A DNA stretch of 64,000 bases, taken from contig NC_013521.1 in assembly GCF_000024925.1 (NCBI RefSeq), positions 3,782,001-3,846,000 on the forward strand, given 5' to 3'. The translations under genes were made by a program, and so were the position numbers. Below, piece by piece: positions 62,472 through 64,000 of this stretch. The stretch is from Sanguibacter keddieii DSM 10542 (GTDB lineage Bacteria; Actinomycetota; Actinomycetes; Actinomycetales; Cellulomonadaceae). Every line of letters begins with the position of its first letter. Within the stretch, counting starts at the first letter, position 1. The notes beneath the pieces are model-generated. The model worked only from the letters and a program-made list of their open reading frames with translations. It had not been told where the DNA came from and ran no database searches.

Positions 62472-64000
62472 ATGAGACCGACCCAGTCCGTCCTGCCTGC
62501 CGCCGTCGTGGCGACCGCCCTGCTGCTCTCCGCGTGCGGCGGCGGCTCGACCGCCTCGACCGGCGGTGGCAGCGACGACGCCGACCTCACGCCCGTCGCC
62601 GGCGGGACCCTGCGCTACGGCCTGCAGGCCGACCCGCAGTGCCTCGACCCGCGCCAGGGCGGCCTCACCGTGAGCCTCACGGTCACCCGCTCGGTGGTCG
62701 ACAGCCTGCTCGACCAGGACCCGGAGACCGGCGACATCGAGCCGTGGCTCGCCGAGTCGTGGGAGGTCAACGAGGACGCATCGGAGTTCACCTACCACCT
62801 GCGCGACGACGTGACCTTCTCCGACGGGGAGCCCCTCACGGCAGAGCTCGTCAAGAAGAACTTCGACTCGATCGCCGACCTCGGCCCGCTCGCGGGCCTG
62901 CCGCTCCAGTACCTCACCGGGTACGAGGGCACGGAGGTCGTGGACGAGCACACCGCGAAGATCAGCTTCTCGGCGCCGAACGCCCAGTTCCTCCAGGCCA
63001 GCTCGAGCATGTCCCTCGGGCTGCTGTCCTCCGCGAGCCTCGACAAGACGCCCGAGGAGCTGTGCACCGGTGCCTACGCGGCCTCCGGGCCGTTCGTCAT
63101 CGACAGCTACGAGCCGAGCACCAGCGTGGTCATCACGCGACGCGACGGCTACGACTGGGCTCCCGGACGTGCCGCGCACACCGGTGACGCGTACCTCGAC
63201 CGGGTCGAGTTCTCGGTGATCCCCGAGGGCTCGGTGCGCACCGGGTCGCTCGTCTCCGGCCAGCTCGAGGTGATCGGCGACGTCCCCACCCAGGACCTTC
63301 CCCAGCTGCAGTCGGGCGACCAGTACCAGGTGGTCTCGCGGCCCAACCCCGGCAACGCCGGCGGGTTCCTCGTCAACACCACCCGCCCGGTCCTCGACGA
63401 CCCCACGGTCCGTGAGGCGCTGCTGCTCGGCGTGGACCGGTCGCTCGTATCCTCGACGCTGTTCTTCGACGAGGCGCCGCCCGCCACGGCCGTGCTGTCG
63501 AGCTCGACGCCCGGGTGGAGCGACCTGAGCGACTCCCTCGCCTACGACGCCGACGCCGCCGCGGCAGCGCTCGAGGACGCCGGCTGGGTCGCCGGGTCCG
63601 ACGGGGTCCGCGAGAAGGACGGCCAGCGGCTCACGATCGAGGCCACGTGGAACCCCGCGATCGGGTGGGGCAAGCAGGTCCTCGAGTTCGCCCAGCAGGA
63701 CTACGCCAAGATCGGCGTCGAGCTGACCATCCGCACCATCACCCTGCCCGAGCTCAACCAGGTGCTCGGCGACCGCGACTACGACCTCTTCTACAACTCG
63801 CAGACCCGCCCCGACCCCGACGTGCTGTGGGGCAACTTCTCGCCCGCGAACCCGGCCAACCGCCACGGCGGCACGGACGACGAGCTCGCCGCGGTCCTCG
63901 ACGAGCAGCGCACCACCACCGACCCGGCGGTCCGCTTCCCGCTCGTCGAGACGGCCCAGGAGCTCATCCTGGCCGACGGGTTCACGGTGCCGATCGTCGA
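62472..64000 (+). CDS. Second solute-binding lipoprotein, cut by the window edge
   Basis: At least 509 residues of a family 5 binding protein with lipobox ALLLSAC and mature start GGTLRYGLQADPQCLDPRQ. It is clearly paralogous to the one at 56300 (shared VVDSLLDQDPETGDIEPWLA layout). The ATG at 62472 is chosen for the signal peptide; the ribosome site is weak. It lies 119 bases after the oxidoreductase and probably belongs to the same operon. It may bind a related ligand or hand over to the same permease. The end is outside the window. Confidence 0.93.
   Translation, partial: MRPTQSVLPAAVVATALLLSACGGGSTASTGGGSDDADLTPVAGGTLRYGLQADPQCLDPRQGGLTVSLTVTRSVVDSLLDQDPETGDIEPWLAESWEVNEDASEFTYHLRDDVTFSDGEPLTAELVKKNFDSIADLGPLAGLPLQYLTGYEGTEVVDEHTAKISFSAPNAQFLQASSSMSLGLLSSASLDKTPEELCTGAYAASGPFVIDSYEPSTSVVITRRDGYDWAPGRAAHTGDAYLDRVEFSVIPEGSVRTGSLVSGQLEVIGDVPTQDLPQLQSGDQYQVVSRPNPGNAGGFLVNTTRPVLDDPTVREALLLGVDRSLVSSTLFFDEAPPATAVLSSSTPGWSDLSDSLAYDADAAAAALEDAGWVAGSDGVREKDGQRLTIEATWNPAIGWGKQVLEFAQQDYAKIGVELTIRTITLPELNQVLGDRDYDLFYNSQTRPDPDVLWGNFSPANPANRHGGTDDELAAVLDEQRTTTDPAVRFPLVETAQELILADGFTVPIV

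Overview
The window comes from a high-GC Gram-positive bacterium. GC-rich codon use, many GTG starts, ATGA/GTGA overlaps, a BldC regulator followed by a DUF3073 gene and purM-purF, DUF4166/DUF3618/DUF1684 proteins, a TipA-type MerR regulator, an LAxTG wall-anchor signal, a DUF222/HNH (13E12-type) protein and SAM-IV-type riboswitches all point to Actinomycetota, probably Micrococcales (Cellulomonas/Sanguibacter/Oerskovia-like). The genus cannot be fixed from sequence alone. Most of the window is chromosomal; I see no prophage, insertion sequence or CRISPR array.

Layout. 1-8.6 kb: tail of an unknown gene, a sortase-type wall-anchored beta-propeller-like protein, an MFS exporter with a MarR-like operator over its start codon, an SRPBCC/DUF4166 pair and an MscS channel. 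8.7-18.2 kb: a Ter-type stress cluster: one overlapping operon (HpcH/CitE-like C-C lyase, PRTase-TRSP, StiP-type PRTase/PELOTA, HAD phosphatase), a divergent two-domain TerD protein, two more TerD proteins and a TerC-like DUF475 membrane protein. 18.4-28.1 kb: small membrane proteins, galE, a zincin, tRNA-Glu/Asp/Phe, DUF1469-DUF3618, bldC, DUF3073, purM, purF. 28.2-32.9 kb: a SipW-type signal peptidase with a TasA-like exported protein, a large LuxR regulator and a 27-residue membrane microprotein. 33-43.7 kb: a solo FtsW/RodA-family protein, a VOC-TipA operon behind a MerR-type promoter, a sterol-carrier-like/RNB ribonuclease pair, a DoxX protein, glutamate dehydrogenase, acetyltransferases, mannonate dehydratase and DUF1684. 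44-49.4 kb: an ECF sigma factor fused to a zinc-finger/transmembrane/extracellular module, a SAM-IV-controlled flavin reductase and a frameshifted HNH protein.

49.6-64 kb is the most interesting part. A minus-strand operon (two oligopeptide-type permeases, a double ATPase and a rhodanese) lies behind a SAM-IV riboswitch. Next to it are a LysR regulator and a divergent plus-strand operon headed by a small ORF ending in Cys-Cys-Cys-Arg-Pro. That operon encodes a solute-binding lipoprotein, an M20 amidohydrolase, a polysaccharide-deacetylase-family hydrolase, an SDR, a ketopantoate-reductase-like enzyme and a second solute-binding lipoprotein. Taken together, these signals suggest a sulfur-starvation-responsive system that imports and breaks down an unidentified organosulfur (perhaps acylated or peptide-like) compound. 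The SAM-IV-controlled flavin reductase 8 kb away may belong to the same regulon. That pathway assignment is inference; the parts and the regulatory elements can be seen in the sequence.
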